A stretch of 64,000 nucleotides of DNA from Lentilactobacillus senioris DSM 24302 = JCM 17472. GTDB taxonomy: Bacteria; Bacillota; Bacilli; Lactobacillales; Lactobacillaceae. The stretch's first letter is position 1, and every line of letters begins with the position of its first letter. A program made the translations under genes and the position numbers. Location of the stretch: the NCBI RefSeq assembly GCF_001436555.1, contig NZ_AYZR01000008.1:370753-434752 (forward strand), given 5' to 3'. The notes under the pieces were generated by a model. That model worked only from the letters and a program-made list of their open reading frames with translations. It was not told the origin of the DNA and ran no database searches. Positions 21,150-31,600 of this stretch are shown here, piece by piece.

Positions 21150-23735
21150 ATGAATCCAGATAATTTAACTGAAGCGGTGACGCAAGCAATTGCTCAAGCT
21201 CAGCAAATTGCTGTCACCAGAAAACAACAAGAAATTACAGTTGCCCACCTCTTTAAATTTTTGACGCAGCCCGGCCAATTAGGTAGGCAGATTTATTCTG
21301 AAATGGGTCTGAACTTAGAGGATCTGGAACATGAATTAGATCAAGAAATTGATAATATTGCTACTGTTAGTGGTAGTAACGTGGCGTATGGCCAATCTAT
21401 GTCTAGTAACCTAGCTCAGTTGCTACAACAGGCAGAACAGGTTAAAAACCAATTAGAAGATGACTACATTGCTGTTGATACACTAACTATCGCTTTAATG
21501 CAGTTAACTGGAGAACGGTTTACTGATTACCTAAAGGATCATGGAATTACCGAACAACTGGTGCGTAACGAAGTAGATAGTATTCGAGGTGGTGAACGAG
21601 TAACCTCGAAGAACCAAGAAGATGGGTATCAAGCCCTAGAAAAATATGGGATTGATTTGGTTAAGGCCGCTCGTAACAATGAATTGGGACCCATTATTGG
21701 TCGAGATGAGGAGATTTTAGACGTAATTCGAATCCTATCCCGGAAGACCAAGAATAATCCCGTGTTAATTGGTGAACCCGGAGTTGGTAAAACTGCAGTT
21801 GTTGAAGGATTGGCTAAGAGAATTGCCATCAATGACGTGCCAGAAAACTTACAAAACAAGGTTATTTTCCAATTAGACATGAGTGCTTTGATCGCTGGTG
21901 CTAAGTACCGGGGAGAATTCGAAGAACGATTACAGGCAGTTCTTAAAGAAGTTAAAAAAGCTGACGGCCAGATTATTATGTTCATCGATGAAATTCATAA
22001 TATCGTGGGAGCCGGCAAAACTGAAGGTAGTATGGATGCTGGTAATATCTTAAAACCAATGCTAGCACGAGGCGAGCTTCATTTAATTGGGGCTACAACT
22101 CTAGATGAATATCGGCAGTATATGGAAAAAGATAAAGCCTTAGAACGGCGTTTCCAACGGGTAATGGTTAATGAACCCTCTGTTAACGACACCATTACTA
22201 TTTTACGGGGCTTACGTGAAAGCCTAGAAATTCATCATGGGGTTAAAATCCATGATAATGCGTTAGTGGCAGCTGCTAGACTTTCGGATCGTTACATTAC
22301 GGATCGTTATTTACCGGATAAGGCCATTGATTTAGTGGACGAAGCTTCTGCTGAAATTCGAGTCGAAATGAATTCTAGTCCAACAGAGTTAGACCAAGCT
22401 AACCGTCAGTTAATGCGATTGGAAGTAGAAGAAGCAGCTCTAAAGGAAGAAACTGACGAGGCATCTCGAAAGCGACTTCAAGAAGTTACTCGCGAGCTTG
22501 CTAGCATTAAAGAAAAAGTCAATGAACTCAATGCACGTTGGCAGGACGAAAAGAAATCTTTGACCGCTATTAGTGATAAGAAAAAAGAACTGGATCAAGC
22601 CAAAAACGAATTACAACAGGCTGAAAGTAATTATGATTTAAATTTGGCTGCTAAATTACAACACGGCACCATTCCTAGTCTGGAAAGTGAACTAGCGGAA
22701 TTAGAAAATACCGATCGACCAGATGAATGGTTGGTAGAGGAGTCCGTTACTGAAGACCAGATTGCCGATGTAGTTAGTCGGCAAACTGGAATTCCGGTTG
22801 CTAAGTTAGTAGAAAGTGAGCGAGAAAAATTATTGCATTTAGCCGATAACTTGCACAAACGAGTAGTGGGACAAGACGACGCAGTTAACGCAGTTTCTGA
22901 TGCCGTTTTGAGATCTAGGGCCGGATTGCAAGATCCAAGTAAACCATTAGGATCATTTCTATTCTTAGGACCAACCGGGGTCGGAAAAACGGAATTGGCT
23001 AAAGCGTTAGCAGTCAATCTGTTTGATTCAGAAGATCACATGGTTAGAATCGATATGTCCGAATACATGCAAAAAGAATCGGTTTCTCGTTTAGTAGGGG
23101 CAGCTCCGGGATACATTGGCTATGAAGAAGGGGGCCAACTTACTGAAGCAGTCCGACGCAATCCATATTCCATTGTCCTTTTTGATGAAATCGAAAAAGC
23201 TCATCCGGATGTCTTTAACATTTTGCTTCAGGTCTTAGATGACGGTCGCTTAACTGATGGGCAAGGCAGGACCGTGGACTTTAAGAACACGATTTTGATT
23301 ATGACCTCTAATATTGGTTCTCAGGCTCTCTTAGATGGAGTTACTGAATATGGGACTATTCCTAAGGCCACGCAAGATGAAGTTTTAAGTCTGTTGAGAG
23401 CACACTTTAGACCTGAATTTTTAAACCGAATTGACGAGACAATTATGTTTACGCCGTTGACCTTAGCTGATATGGCGCAAATCGTTCAAAAATTAATTGA
23501 TCAATTAGCGGTTAGAATGCATGATCAAGAAATGGGCTTAGAGATTACAGATGCGGCTAAAAACTGGATTGCTAAACAGGGATATGAACCTCAATTCGGG
23601 GCTCGGCCACTTCAACGATTTGTAACTAATCAAGTAGAAACACCAATTGCTAAGTTAATCATTGCTGGAACTATTAAAAAGGATATGACCGTTAAAATTG
23701 ATTTAGCTGATGATAAATTAGTATTTAGATATTAA
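21150..23735 (+). CDS. clpB: ATP-dependent disaggregase ClpB
   Basis: AAA+ chaperone that rescues aggregated proteins with DnaK, 861 residues. In order: N-terminal Clp repeat domain, first ATPase with GEPGVGKT near residue 208, a coiled-coil middle domain (about 400-530), and second ATPase with GPTGVGKT near 610 and [14 protein letters not shown]. The ATG at 21150 has AAGGTG upstream. The preceding CtsR site puts it in the heat-stress regulon. Confidence 0.97.
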   Translation: MNPDNLTEAVTQAIAQAQQIAVTRKQQEITVAHLFKFLTQPGQLGRQIYSEMGLNLEDLEHELDQEIDNIATVSGSNVAYGQSMSSNLAQLLQQAEQVKNQLEDDYIAVDTLTIALMQLTGERFTDYLKDHGITEQLVRNEVDSIRGGERVTSKNQEDGYQALEKYGIDLVKAARNNELGPIIGRDEEILDVIRILSRKTKNNPVLIGEPGVGKTAVVEGLAKRIAINDVPENLQNKVIFQLDMSALIAGAKYRGEFEERLQAVLKEVKKADGQIIMFIDEIHNIVGAGKTEGSMDAGNILKPMLARGELHLIGATTLDEYRQYMEKDKALERRFQRVMVNEPSVNDTITILRGLRESLEIHHGVKIHDNALVAAARLSDRYITDRYLPDKAIDLVDEASAEIRVEMNSSPTELDQANRQLMRLEVEEAALKEETDEASRKRLQEVTRELASIKEKVNELNARWQDEKKSLTAISDKKKELDQAKNELQQAESNYDLNLAAKLQHGTIPSLESELAELENTDRPDEWLVEESVTEDQIADVVSRQTGIPVAKLVESEREKLLHLADNLHKRVVGQDDAVNAVSDAVLRSRAGLQDPSKPLGSFLFLGPTGVGKTELAKALAVNLFDSEDHMVRIDMSEYMQKESVSRLVGAAPGYIGYEEGGQLTEAVRRNPYSIVLFDEIEKAHPDVFNILLQVLDDGRLTDGQGRTVDFKNTILIMTSNIGSQALLDGVTEYGTIPKATQDEVLSLLRAHFRPEFLNRIDETIMFTPLTLADMAQIVQKLIDQLAVRMHDQEMGLEITDAAKNWIAKQGYEPQFGARPLQRFVTNQVETPIAKLIIAGTIKKDMTVKIDLADDKLVFRY

Positions 23736-23750
23736 AAAAGAGCACAAAAA

Positions 23751-23775
23751 AACCGGGAAAGCTTCCCGGTTTTAA
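23751..23775 (+). terminator. bidirectional terminator after clpB
   Basis: AACCGGGAA (23751-23759) and TTCCCGGTT (23763-23771), with A-residues before and T-residues after, so it can serve clpB and the convergent small gene. Confidence 0.88.
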
Positions 23776-23960
23776 TTTTGCCCTTTTTGTAAAAGGTAAA
23801 TTCCGTTAACACTAGCAACTGCAGTGATAACAGCGGTAATTCCTACTTGAAGTGCACTATATGGCATTAATTCAAGTGCGGAACCAATATAGCCAATAAT
23901 TTCACCAAAGATGAATGACCAAAAAATAATTGTCAAGTTTGCGCTAATAATTTTAGGCAA
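23772..23960 (-). CDS. small membrane protein, DUF2929 (YjzD-like)
   Basis: Hydrophobic protein of 62 residues with two predicted helices (about 8-28 and 35-54) and a short polar C-terminus, most like the DUF2929/YjzD family of unknown function found beside dnaE in lactobacilli. The start is judged to be the TTG at 23960, five bases after AGGTGG; a GTG three codons upstream is also possible. It is divergent from dnaE and convergent with clpB. Confidence 0.7.
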   Translation of the reverse strand: MPKIISANLTIIFWSFIFGEIIGYIGSALELMPYSALQVGITAVITAVASVNGIYLLQKGQN

Positions 23961-24051
23961 AGATACCACCTCACAATCATGATGATTTTAGCACATTTTT
24001 TAATAAAAATGAACTAATATCCTGATTGCTTATCGAGTAATTCTAAAATTT

Positions 24052-24060
24052 TGATATACT
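24052..24060 (+). promoter_or_regulatory. extended -10 promoter for dnaE
   Basis: TGATATACT with TATACT at 24055-24060, 24 bases before the dnaE start. No convincing -35 was found, as is common for extended -10 promoters. Confidence 0.6.
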
Positions 24061-24083
24061 TTTATACGAAAGGAAGTGAGAAG

Positions 24084-27000
24084 ATGACGTTTGTACCCCT
24101 ACAATTAATTAGTTCATACAGTTTATTACAAAGTCCCATTAAAATTAATGATTTAATCCAAATTGCTAAGCAAAGGGGATATCAAGCGCTAGCCCTCACC
24201 GACATTAATGTTATGTATGGTGTCATTGAATTTTATGATGCCTGCATAGCTGCGGATATTAAACCCATCATTGGCTTAACACTCGAAGTAAGCAATCAGG
24301 TGAACTTTGAGCACGAAACTCAATTGGTCTTAATTGCTAAGAACCAGCAAGGGTATCAAAACTTAATGACCCTTTCTAGTCATAAATTAACTACCGATGA
24401 ATTTTCGGTTAACGACCTTAAAAATCATTTAGCCGGATTAGCGGTTATCGTATCCGAGCAATCAGAGTTTTATGATGATATTTTACGAGGACAAACAGCA
24501 GAAGCAGAACAATTTTTGCAACAACTACAAGAATTAAGCGATTCTACTACTGATATCTTGGTAGGGTCCACATACATGCAACCTACTAATATCATTCAAG
24601 CAGCTGCTACCACCGCTGCAGAGGTGGGAATAAAAGTGGTGGCTTTCAAACGAGTTGAATACCTAGATTCTGATGATTACTTTGTCCAACGAGTCTTAAT
24701 GGCTATTGATTCGGGAGATAAGTTAACTGATGTAACTGCTTTAGCTGCTAGTCAAGGCCCTAATTGGTTGCAATCAGTTAGTGATGAAGTGAATAATTTT
24801 GAAAGCGCCGGGATTAAAGCGGGATTGACCAATCTAACTGAGTTAATAGCCGGAATTCAATTAGAAATTAAGCAGCAAGTTCCTATTTTACCCCAATTTG
24901 ATACTCCAGATAATATTTCAGCTGGTGATTACCTAGCTAAACTTTGTGAGCGGGGCTTACTTAAGCGATTGAAAGATAATCAAATCACAAATTCAGCACC
25001 ATATTTTGAACGCTTGACCATGGAATTAACGGTTATTGCTGAAATGCAGTTTAATGATTATTTCTTAATAGTTTGGGATATTATCCGCTTTGCTCACCAG
25101 CAAAACATTTTGACTGGTCCTGGTAGAGGATCTGCGGCAGGTTCTTTGGTAGCGTACTGTTTGGGAATTACTGATGTAGATCCACTGAAGTATGATTTAC
25201 TATTTGAACGATTTTTGAACCCCGAACGAAATCAAATGCCTGATATTGATATAGATTTACCTGATGACCGTCGAGATGAAGTGATTCAATATTTGCAGAC
25301 TAATTATGGTCATGATCGTACTGGACAAATTATCACTTTTGGAACTCTAGCAACTAAACAAGCTTTACGGGATGTTTCTAGAAGTTTTGGTCTATCAGTA
25401 GCACAGCAAGACCAGTGGAGTAAGGCAATTCCAAACTCTCTGCATATTAGCTTGAACGATGCTTACACTGACTCACAACTGTTGAAAAATTTAGTGGCTG
25501 ATTCTGAAATTAATAAATTAATTTTTGAAACTGCTAAGAAACTAGAAGGATTACCTAGACACTATTCCACACATGCCGCTGGAATTGTGTTGAGTCAGAA
25601 TAACTTGGTAGAACAAGTGCCAGTCCAAGATGGTAATGATGGCTTATTAATGACTCAATACTCTAAAAATTATGTTGAATTAGTGGGTTTATTAAAAATT
25701 GATTTGCTAGGATTACGAAATTTGACCACCTTAGCAGATACTTTAAACAACGTTAAAATAATTAATAACCAAACGATTAATCCGGCTACCATTCCCTTAG
25801 ATGACCCTAAAACTATCACTTTATTTCAGCAGGGCAAAACCGATGGTATTTTTCAATTTGAATCACAAGGCATTCGTCGTGCGCTACAGGAGGTTAATCC
25901 ACAATCTTTCGAAGAAATTGCATTGGTCAATGCGCTGTACCGGCCAGGGCCCATGCAAAACATCCCACAGTTAGTAAAACGGAAACGAGAAGGGCGAAAA
26001 TTAAAGTTCAATGTTTCCCAAATTGAACCAATCTTAGCACCAACCTTTGGGATTATTGTCTATCAGGAGCAGGTAATGTTGGTTGCTTCCGTCATGGCTG
26101 GCTTTTCTTTAGGGGAAGCTGATTTACTGCGTAGAGCTATGAGTAAGAAAAACTTAGCTGCGATGGATCAAGAACGAGATAGGTTCGTAAATGGTTCAGT
26201 GGCTAACGGGGTCGAACGAAAACGAGCGGTTGAAATTTTTACTTATATTGAACGATTTGCTAATTACGGATTTAATAAATCTCATGCAATTGCTTATAGT
26301 AAAATGGCTTATGAACAAGCATACCTTAAAGCCCATTTTCCAGCTGCTTTTTATGTAGCCTTATTAAACTCAGCTCAAAATAATGACGTGAAAATTAAGC
26401 AGTATTTAAATGAACTGAAGAGTCTCATTGGGGTCAAAGGTCCCGATATTAATCTAAGTCAAGAACAGTTTGACGTATCCGAACACCAAATTATTTTTGG
26501 ATTGAATGCCATTAAACGGTTAAGAAAAGATACCGTAACAGCAATTTTAGAAGAACGAAATGCTAACGGAAAGTATGTCAGCTTTGCTAATTTTATTAGC
26601 AGGTTGCCTGAAAAATTTAGAACTTCGGATCAGATTGAAATTCTAATTTACTCAGGTGCTTTAGATTCTTTTGGATATAATCGGGCAGAATTACTAGCCG
26701 CCACACCGGAGTTCATTAGTTCGGCAGAATTAAGTGGGCAGTCCATAGAATTATTAACAGCCTTGATGCCTAAAATCAAAAAGCGAGATGAATTAGATTT
26801 AACAGATAAGCTACAAAAAGAAAATGAGTTGTTGGGTGCTTATTTATCCGGACATCCGGTAGAAAAGTACAAACGATTGCTAAGAAAATTAAACGCTGTA
26901 GCAGTAATTGATTTAGAAGTAGCTAATCAAGTTGCCGTGGGGCTTTACCTTACTAAAGTAAAGGTAATTAGAACTAAGAAAGGAAGCCAAATGGCGTTTG

Positions 27001-27416
27001 CCGCTGGTAGTGACTCTACCGGAGATGTAGACGTGACTATTTTTCCAAAACTATATTCTCAAGTGAGCGGTTGGCTTCACCGAGATATGGTAGTGGTAAT
27101 TAGTGGTAAAGTAGAGCAGCGAAATGGTTTGCAGATTATTGCTGATCAGATTACACCTGCTGCTAATCTTGTGCGGAAACTAGGAACTAATGAACAACGG
27201 TGGTTCTTACGAGTTTCTGAAACTCAGTTGCAAGATAAACTAGCTCAATTATCCCAAATTGCTGAAACTAATCGAGGCAAAACTAGTATTGTTTTAATTG
27301 AAAAGACTAACCATAAAATAACCAAATTAAGCTCTAATTTTAATTTAGCAGCTACTAAAACCGTTCAAGTCCAATTAGAAGAACTCTTTGGTAAGGACAA
27401 CGTAGCACTTCAATAA
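24084..27416 (+). CDS. dnaE: DNA polymerase III alpha subunit DnaE
   Basis: Replicative C-family polymerase of the DnaE type (PolC is the main fork enzyme in Firmicutes), 1110 residues. The chosen ATG at 24084 follows a GAAAGGAAG sequence. The N-terminal PHP domain begins FVPLQLISSYSLL, where the two His of the usual HLxVH are replaced. The polymerase core contains GPGRGSAAGSLVAYCLG and PDIDIDLPDD, with the catalytic aspartates, and a helix-hairpin-helix and OB domain follow. In many lactobacilli pfkA follows; here pyk is next. Confidence 0.97.
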   Translation: MTFVPLQLISSYSLLQSPIKINDLIQIAKQRGYQALALTDINVMYGVIEFYDACIAADIKPIIGLTLEVSNQVNFEHETQLVLIAKNQQGYQNLMTLSSHKLTTDEFSVNDLKNHLAGLAVIVSEQSEFYDDILRGQTAEAEQFLQQLQELSDSTTDILVGSTYMQPTNIIQAAATTAAEVGIKVVAFKRVEYLDSDDYFVQRVLMAIDSGDKLTDVTALAASQGPNWLQSVSDEVNNFESAGIKAGLTNLTELIAGIQLEIKQQVPILPQFDTPDNISAGDYLAKLCERGLLKRLKDNQITNSAPYFERLTMELTVIAEMQFNDYFLIVWDIIRFAHQQNILTGPGRGSAAGSLVAYCLGITDVDPLKYDLLFERFLNPERNQMPDIDIDLPDDRRDEVIQYLQTNYGHDRTGQIITFGTLATKQALRDVSRSFGLSVAQQDQWSKAIPNSLHISLNDAYTDSQLLKNLVADSEINKLIFETAKKLEGLPRHYSTHAAGIVLSQNNLVEQVPVQDGNDGLLMTQYSKNYVELVGLLKIDLLGLRNLTTLADTLNNVKIINNQTINPATIPLDDPKTITLFQQGKTDGIFQFESQGIRRALQEVNPQSFEEIALVNALYRPGPMQNIPQLVKRKREGRKLKFNVSQIEPILAPTFGIIVYQEQVMLVASVMAGFSLGEADLLRRAMSKKNLAAMDQERDRFVNGSVANGVERKRAVEIFTYIERFANYGFNKSHAIAYSKMAYEQAYLKAHFPAAFYVALLNSAQNNDVKIKQYLNELKSLIGVKGPDINLSQEQFDVSEHQIIFGLNAIKRLRKDTVTAILEERNANGKYVSFANFISRLPEKFRTSDQIEILIYSGALDSFGYNRAELLAATPEFISSAELSGQSIELLTALMPKIKKRDELDLTDKLQKENELLGAYLSGHPVEKYKRLLRKLNAVAVIDLEVANQVAVGLYLTKVKVIRTKKGSQMAFAAGSDSTGDVDVTIFPKLYSQVSGWLHRDMVVVISGKVEQRNGLQIIADQITPAANLVRKLGTNEQRWFLRVSETQLQDKLAQLSQIAETNRGKTSIVLIEKTNHKITKLSSNFNLAATKTVQVQLEELFGKDNVALQ

Positions 27417-27514
27417 ACTTTTTTAAAATATATTTGACAAACAAGTAAAGGCTTTCTTTGCTATTACACCAACTTTTAATCATTTACTTTTTTGAGAAAC
27501 CTAATAACTCGGGC

Positions 27515-27543
27515 AAGACAATGAATTTTAAAAGTGATAAAAT
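27515..27543 (+). promoter_or_regulatory. pyk promoter
   Basis: AAGACA (27515-27520), 17-base spacer, extended -10 TGATAAAAT with TAAAAT at 27538-27543. It gives pyk its own start point with a leader of about 70 bases. Confidence 0.7.
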
Positions 27544-27622
27544 ACGTTTTGAATAAAAGCGGACAGAACAATTGTCGTGGAGACTGTTGGAAATTCGCAA
27601 GCTAAAAGGAGAGATACTACTT

Positions 27623-29380
27623 ATGAAGAAAACCAAGATCGTAAGTACCCTGGGACCAGCCAGTACCGATGTTGATATCATTGCACAATTGATTGAAGCC
27701 GGTGCCAATGTATTCCGGTTTAACTTTTCACACGGTGATCACGAAGAACACTTAGACCGTATGAACAAAGTACATGAAGCAGAAAAGAAGACAGGTAAAA
27801 CTGTTGGTATTATGCTTGATACTAAAGGAGCCGAAATTCGGACTACTGTCCAAAAAGGCGGCAAACTTGAATTCCATACCGGGGACACTTTCCGGATTTC
27901 AATGGATGACAGCATCGAAGGAACTCCTGAAAAGATTGCGGTAACTTACCCAGGTCTTTATGATGATGTTCATGAAGGCGGTCACGTTTTATTTGATGAT
28001 GGTTTATTAGATACTGTTATCGATGAAAAAGATGACGCTAACAAGGAATTAGTTGTAACTGCTCAAAACGATGGTTTATTAGGTTCACGTAAAGGTGTTA
28101 ACGCACCTGGTGTTTCAATCAACCTTCCTGGTATCACTGAAAAAGATTCAGATGATATTCGTTTTGGTTTGGATCACGAAATTGATTTCATCGCTGCTTC
28201 ATTCGTTCGGAAACCTCAAGATGTTCTTGATATTCGCGAACTTTTGGAAGAAAAGCACATGGAACATGTTCAAATCTTCCCTAAGATCGAATCACAAGAA
28301 GGTATCAACAACTTTGACGAAATCATCAAGGTTTCAGATGGTTTGATGATCGCTCGTGGTGACATGGGTGTTGAAATTCCTGCTGAAAACGTTCCTTTGG
28401 TTCAAAAGACTTTGATCCGGAAATGTAACGCAATTGGTAAGCCAGTAATTACTGCTACCCAAATGCTTGACTCAATGCAAGAAAACCCACGTCCTACTCG
28501 TGCCGAAGCATCTGACGTTGCTAACGCCGTATTTGACGGTACTGATGCAACTATGCTTTCTGGTGAAAGTGCCAACGGTGATTACCCTGTAGAAGCAGTT
28601 TCTACTATGGCTCGAATCGATGTTAAGGCTGAAAATGCTTTCCCTAAATTTGGTACTCCACGTCCTCAATTCATGACTAACGACGTAACAGAATCAATTG
28701 GTGATTCAGTAACTCGGGTAGCCAAAGAATTAGGTATCAAGACTATCGTAGCAGCAACTAAATCTGGTTACACTGCTCGAATGATTTCTAAGTACCATCC
28801 AGATGCTGATATTTTAGCTATTACTTTTGACGAACGTACTCGTCGTGGTTTGATGATCAACTGGGGTGTTACTCCAATCGTTGTAGACGAACCAGAAAGT
28901 ACTGACGCTATCTTTGATTTGGCTTCTAAGAAGGCCGTTGAATCTGGTCTTGCTAAAGAAGGCGACTTGATCTTGATCACTGGTGGTATGCCAGTTGGTG
29001 AAAGTGGTACTACTAACTTGATGAAGGTTCAATTAATCGGTTCAAAGTTGGTTCAAGGCCAAGGTGTCGGTGACAAAACTGTGATCGGTAAGGCTGTTAT
29101 CGCTGATAACGCTGCTGATGCTAACAGTAAAGTTACTGAAGGTAGTATCTTAGTTACCAAGACTACTGACAAGGAATACATGCCTGCTATCGAAAAAGCT
29201 AGTGCTTTAGTAGTAGAAAATGGTGGTTTGACTTCTCATGCTGCTGTGGTTGGTATTTCTATGGGCTTGCCAGTCATTGTTGGTGCTGAAAATGCTACTG
29301 ATAAAATCTCTGATGGTGAATTAATTACAATTGACTCTCACCGGGGAATTGTTTATCATGGTGCTTCAAACGCTATCTAA
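27623..29380 (+). CDS. pyk: pyruvate kinase
   Basis: Last ATP-yielding step of glycolysis or of the phosphoketolase pathway, PEP plus ADP to pyruvate plus ATP, 585 residues. The start is ATG 27623 (MKKTKIVSTLGPAS) after AAAAGGAGAG. The catalytic region includes FPKIESQEGINNFDEI and GLMIARGDMGVEIP, and about residues 475-585 are the extra PEP-utiliser-like domain with GGLTSHAAVVG, as in Bacillus and lactobacilli. Codon choice is more restricted than in its neighbours, consistent with high expression. Confidence 0.98.
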   Translation: MKKTKIVSTLGPASTDVDIIAQLIEAGANVFRFNFSHGDHEEHLDRMNKVHEAEKKTGKTVGIMLDTKGAEIRTTVQKGGKLEFHTGDTFRISMDDSIEGTPEKIAVTYPGLYDDVHEGGHVLFDDGLLDTVIDEKDDANKELVVTAQNDGLLGSRKGVNAPGVSINLPGITEKDSDDIRFGLDHEIDFIAASFVRKPQDVLDIRELLEEKHMEHVQIFPKIESQEGINNFDEIIKVSDGLMIARGDMGVEIPAENVPLVQKTLIRKCNAIGKPVITATQMLDSMQENPRPTRAEASDVANAVFDGTDATMLSGESANGDYPVEAVSTMARIDVKAENAFPKFGTPRPQFMTNDVTESIGDSVTRVAKELGIKTIVAATKSGYTARMISKYHPDADILAITFDERTRRGLMINWGVTPIVVDEPESTDAIFDLASKKAVESGLAKEGDLILITGGMPVGESGTTNLMKVQLIGSKLVQGQGVGDKTVIGKAVIADNAADANSKVTEGSILVTKTTDKEYMPAIEKASALVVENGGLTSHAAVVGISMGLPVIVGAENATDKISDGELITIDSHRGIVYHGASNAI

Positions 29381-29393
29381 TATTTAACCAATA

Positions 29394-29432
29394 AAGAGTT
29401 TAGGGTTTTAAACCCTAAACTCTTTTCTTTTG
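29394..29432 (+). terminator. terminator after pyk
   Basis: AAGAGTTTAGGGTTT (29394-29408) is complementary to AAACCCTAAACTCTT (29410-29424), followed by T-rich sequence. Confidence 0.9.
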
Positions 29433-29474
29433 GCCGCGGAAACGTGTAGAATAGGTACAGAATCAGGAAACGGA

Positions 29475-30356
29475 GTGGACGAAATCGAAACCATAGGACG
29501 TATATTAACTGGCCAAGTAATTGATGAAAATGATCAAAATTACTTTGTGCAAATTGAAGGAACTACTTTTTTATTAGCTAAAGAAGAAATTGAAAAGCCC
29601 TTAAAATTAGGTGCTAATTTTACCGGTTTTACTTATGAAAATGAGCACCACAAACTTCAAATTACTAGGTTTAGACCTAAAGTTCAAATTGATCAATATG
29701 CCTTTGCTAAGGTTGTGGGACAAAAACATGATTTAGGAGTCTTCGTAGATATCGGCTTAAGTAATAAAGATATTGCCGTATCTTTAGATGAACTTCCAAC
29801 GGTAAGATCATTGTGGCCAAAAGAAGGCGATCAACTTTTAGTATGTTTAGGAGTTGATAAGAAAAACCGGTTATGGGCACACTTAGCTGACGAAGATATT
29901 TTCGCAGCAATTGCTCGACCAGCTGGATCTAATTTGAAGAATAAGAATGTTAAAGCAATCGCCTACAGATTAAAAATGGCGGGCACTCGCCTTTTAACGG
30001 AAAATTACGAATTAGCATTTATGCATCCCAGTGAACGGGTAGAAGAACCTCGCTTGGGTCAACAAGTAGAAGCTAGAGTAATTGGTATGTTGCGGGATGG
30101 TAGTATTAATTTATCTACCTTACCACGGGCTTACCAAGCCATTGACGATGATGCTGCCATGATTTTGGCTTTATTAAACCGAGATGCTGAGCATTTCTTG
30201 CCTTATACTGATCATAGTGATCCTGTCTTAATTAAAGAATTCTTTGGGATCAGTAAGGGAGCCTTTAAGCGAGCAGTGGGGCATTTGTTAAAAGCCAGGT
30301 TAATTGTGGAAACCGATGCCGGTATTTCATTAATTGAAGATGAGAGTAATGAATGA
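29475..30356 (+). CDS. cvfB: S1-domain RNA-binding protein CvfB
   Basis: RNA-binding protein of 293 residues in the CvfB/YitL family: several S1-like OB domains (the segment at about 70-135 includes AFAKVVGQKHDLGVFVDIG) and a C-terminal winged helix (KEFFGISKGAFKRAVGHLLK). The start is taken as the GTG at 29475 (MDEIETIGRILTGQV); the open frame runs about 15 codons further upstream, close to the pyk terminator. It overlaps xerD by eight bases. Confidence 0.9.
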   Translation: MDEIETIGRILTGQVIDENDQNYFVQIEGTTFLLAKEEIEKPLKLGANFTGFTYENEHHKLQITRFRPKVQIDQYAFAKVVGQKHDLGVFVDIGLSNKDIAVSLDELPTVRSLWPKEGDQLLVCLGVDKKNRLWAHLADEDIFAAIARPAGSNLKNKNVKAIAYRLKMAGTRLLTENYELAFMHPSERVEEPRLGQQVEARVIGMLRDGSINLSTLPRAYQAIDDDAAMILALLNRDAEHFLPYTDHSDPVLIKEFFGISKGAFKRAVGHLLKARLIVETDAGISLIEDESNE

Positions 30357-31230
30357 ACAAATTGATAATTATATTCACTATTTAAAAGTAGAACGTGCGT
30401 TATCTGCTAATACCCTGACTAGTTATCGTCAGGCGTTGGTTATTGCCGTTGCTTATTTTAAGAAAAAAGTTAACAGCTGGCAGGAAGTAGATCAGTATTT
30501 AATTTTAGATTTTTTGGATGAATTAAACCAAGAAGAACGATCCAGAAATACCGTTATCCATATGGTATCTACATTGCGAAAGTTCTTTTTGTATTTACAG
30601 CGATATAAAGTGATTAATGATGATCCAATGGCTAAAATTGATTCTCCCAAGAAGGCAACGGTATTGCCTGATGTATTAACGGTGAACGAGGTTAATAATT
30701 TATTAGAACAACCTAATTTAAATAAGCCCTTAGGTATTCGCGATAGAGCCATTATGGAAACTATGTATGCCACCGGAATGCGAGTAAGTGAGTTAGTGAA
30801 CCTAAAGGTGGGAGACTTACATTTGACTATGAGTATGCTCCAAATTTTGGGAAAGGGTGATAAGCAACGAATTATCCCAATTAGTGCGGTCGCCATTGAA
30901 TGGTTAGACCAATACCTAAATTTCGTAAGGCCTAATCTAGTAAAAAAGAAAACCGATTACGTTTTTTTAAATGCTAGAGGGGGACAGTTGAGTCGTCAAG
31001 CAATTTGGCAGATGTTAAAAAAATACGTTACTTCTACTACCATAACCAAAAAAATTACTCCCCATACTTTACGACATTCGTTTGCAACTCATTTGTTAGA
31101 AAATGGGGCGGATTTAAGAATCGTACAAGAAATGCTGGGTCATTCTGATATATCGACAACTCAAATTTATACGCATGTATCTAGTCATCATTTAAGCGAT
31201 GTCTATAATCAATTTCATCCCAGAGCTTAG
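30349..31230 (+). CDS. xerD: tyrosine recombinase XerD
   Basis: Chromosome-dimer resolution recombinase, 293 residues. The N-terminal SAM-like core-binding domain (1-85) and catalytic domain carry the tyrosine-recombinase residues: Arg in ATGMRVSELV, HTLRHSFATHLLENG, GHSDISTTQIYTHV with the nucleophilic Tyr. The ATG at 30349 overlaps the cvfB stop; an in-frame ATG at 30340 is an alternative. Position before ribT-scpAB fits XerD rather than a mobile-element integrase. Confidence 0.94.
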   Translation: MNEQIDNYIHYLKVERALSANTLTSYRQALVIAVAYFKKKVNSWQEVDQYLILDFLDELNQEERSRNTVIHMVSTLRKFFLYLQRYKVINDDPMAKIDSPKKATVLPDVLTVNEVNNLLEQPNLNKPLGIRDRAIMETMYATGMRVSELVNLKVGDLHLTMSMLQILGKGDKQRIIPISAVAIEWLDQYLNFVRPNLVKKKTDYVFLNARGGQLSRQAIWQMLKKYVTSTTITKKITPHTLRHSFATHLLENGADLRIVQEMLGHSDISTTQIYTHVSSHHLSDVYNQFHPRA

Positions 31231-31240
31231 GAGAATTACT

Positions 31241-31600
31241 ATGTTATATCAATACCGAAAGGACTACGAAAAAGTGACGATGGGGCTACTATCGTTAATC
31301 GATAGTCTCGATAATATGGATTTAGTAGAACAACAACTAAATTGGTATGTTGAAAATGATGATCATCACTTATGGTTGTATCGCGATCCTAATAACAACT
31401 GGACTGGATTAGTGGGAACTGAGGAACGGCAAGGTCAGTTACTCATTCACCAAATTATTTGTACTCCTGGTGAACATAAGCAAAATACGTACAACCAAAT
31501 GCTGAATGAACTAAATGAAGCCTATCCTAAACTTAAAATTGTAGCTAGTTTAGCTAATCGGCGCATTTGTTTAGAATGGGAGAATCAGCTTCGTGAATAA
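31241..31600 (+). CDS. ribT: RibT-like GNAT-fold protein
   Basis: Protein of 119 residues resembling RibT, the GNAT acetyltransferase-like protein named for the Bacillus riboflavin operon but present in the xerD-scpAB cluster of lactobacilli. Substrate unknown. ATG at 31241 after AGGAG. Its end overlaps the scpA start by eight bases. No riboflavin synthesis genes are nearby. Confidence 0.82.
   Translation: MLYQYRKDYEKVTMGLLSLIDSLDNMDLVEQQLNWYVENDDHHLWLYRDPNNNWTGLVGTEERQGQLLIHQIICTPGEHKQNTYNQMLNELNEAYPKLKIVASLANRRICLEWENQLRE

Noticed and set aside
27434-27467. Second promoter between dnaE and pyk starting with TTGACA
   Set aside because: No acceptable -10 lies 16-18 bases downstream; the nearest TATTAC is 22 bases away. 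The extended -10 promoter at 27538-27543 is better.
30349-31230. Tyrosine recombinase as a sign of an integrated element
   Set aside because: Length, gene order (cvfB-xerD-ribT-scpAB) and absence of attachment repeats or phage genes identify it as the chromosomal XerD.
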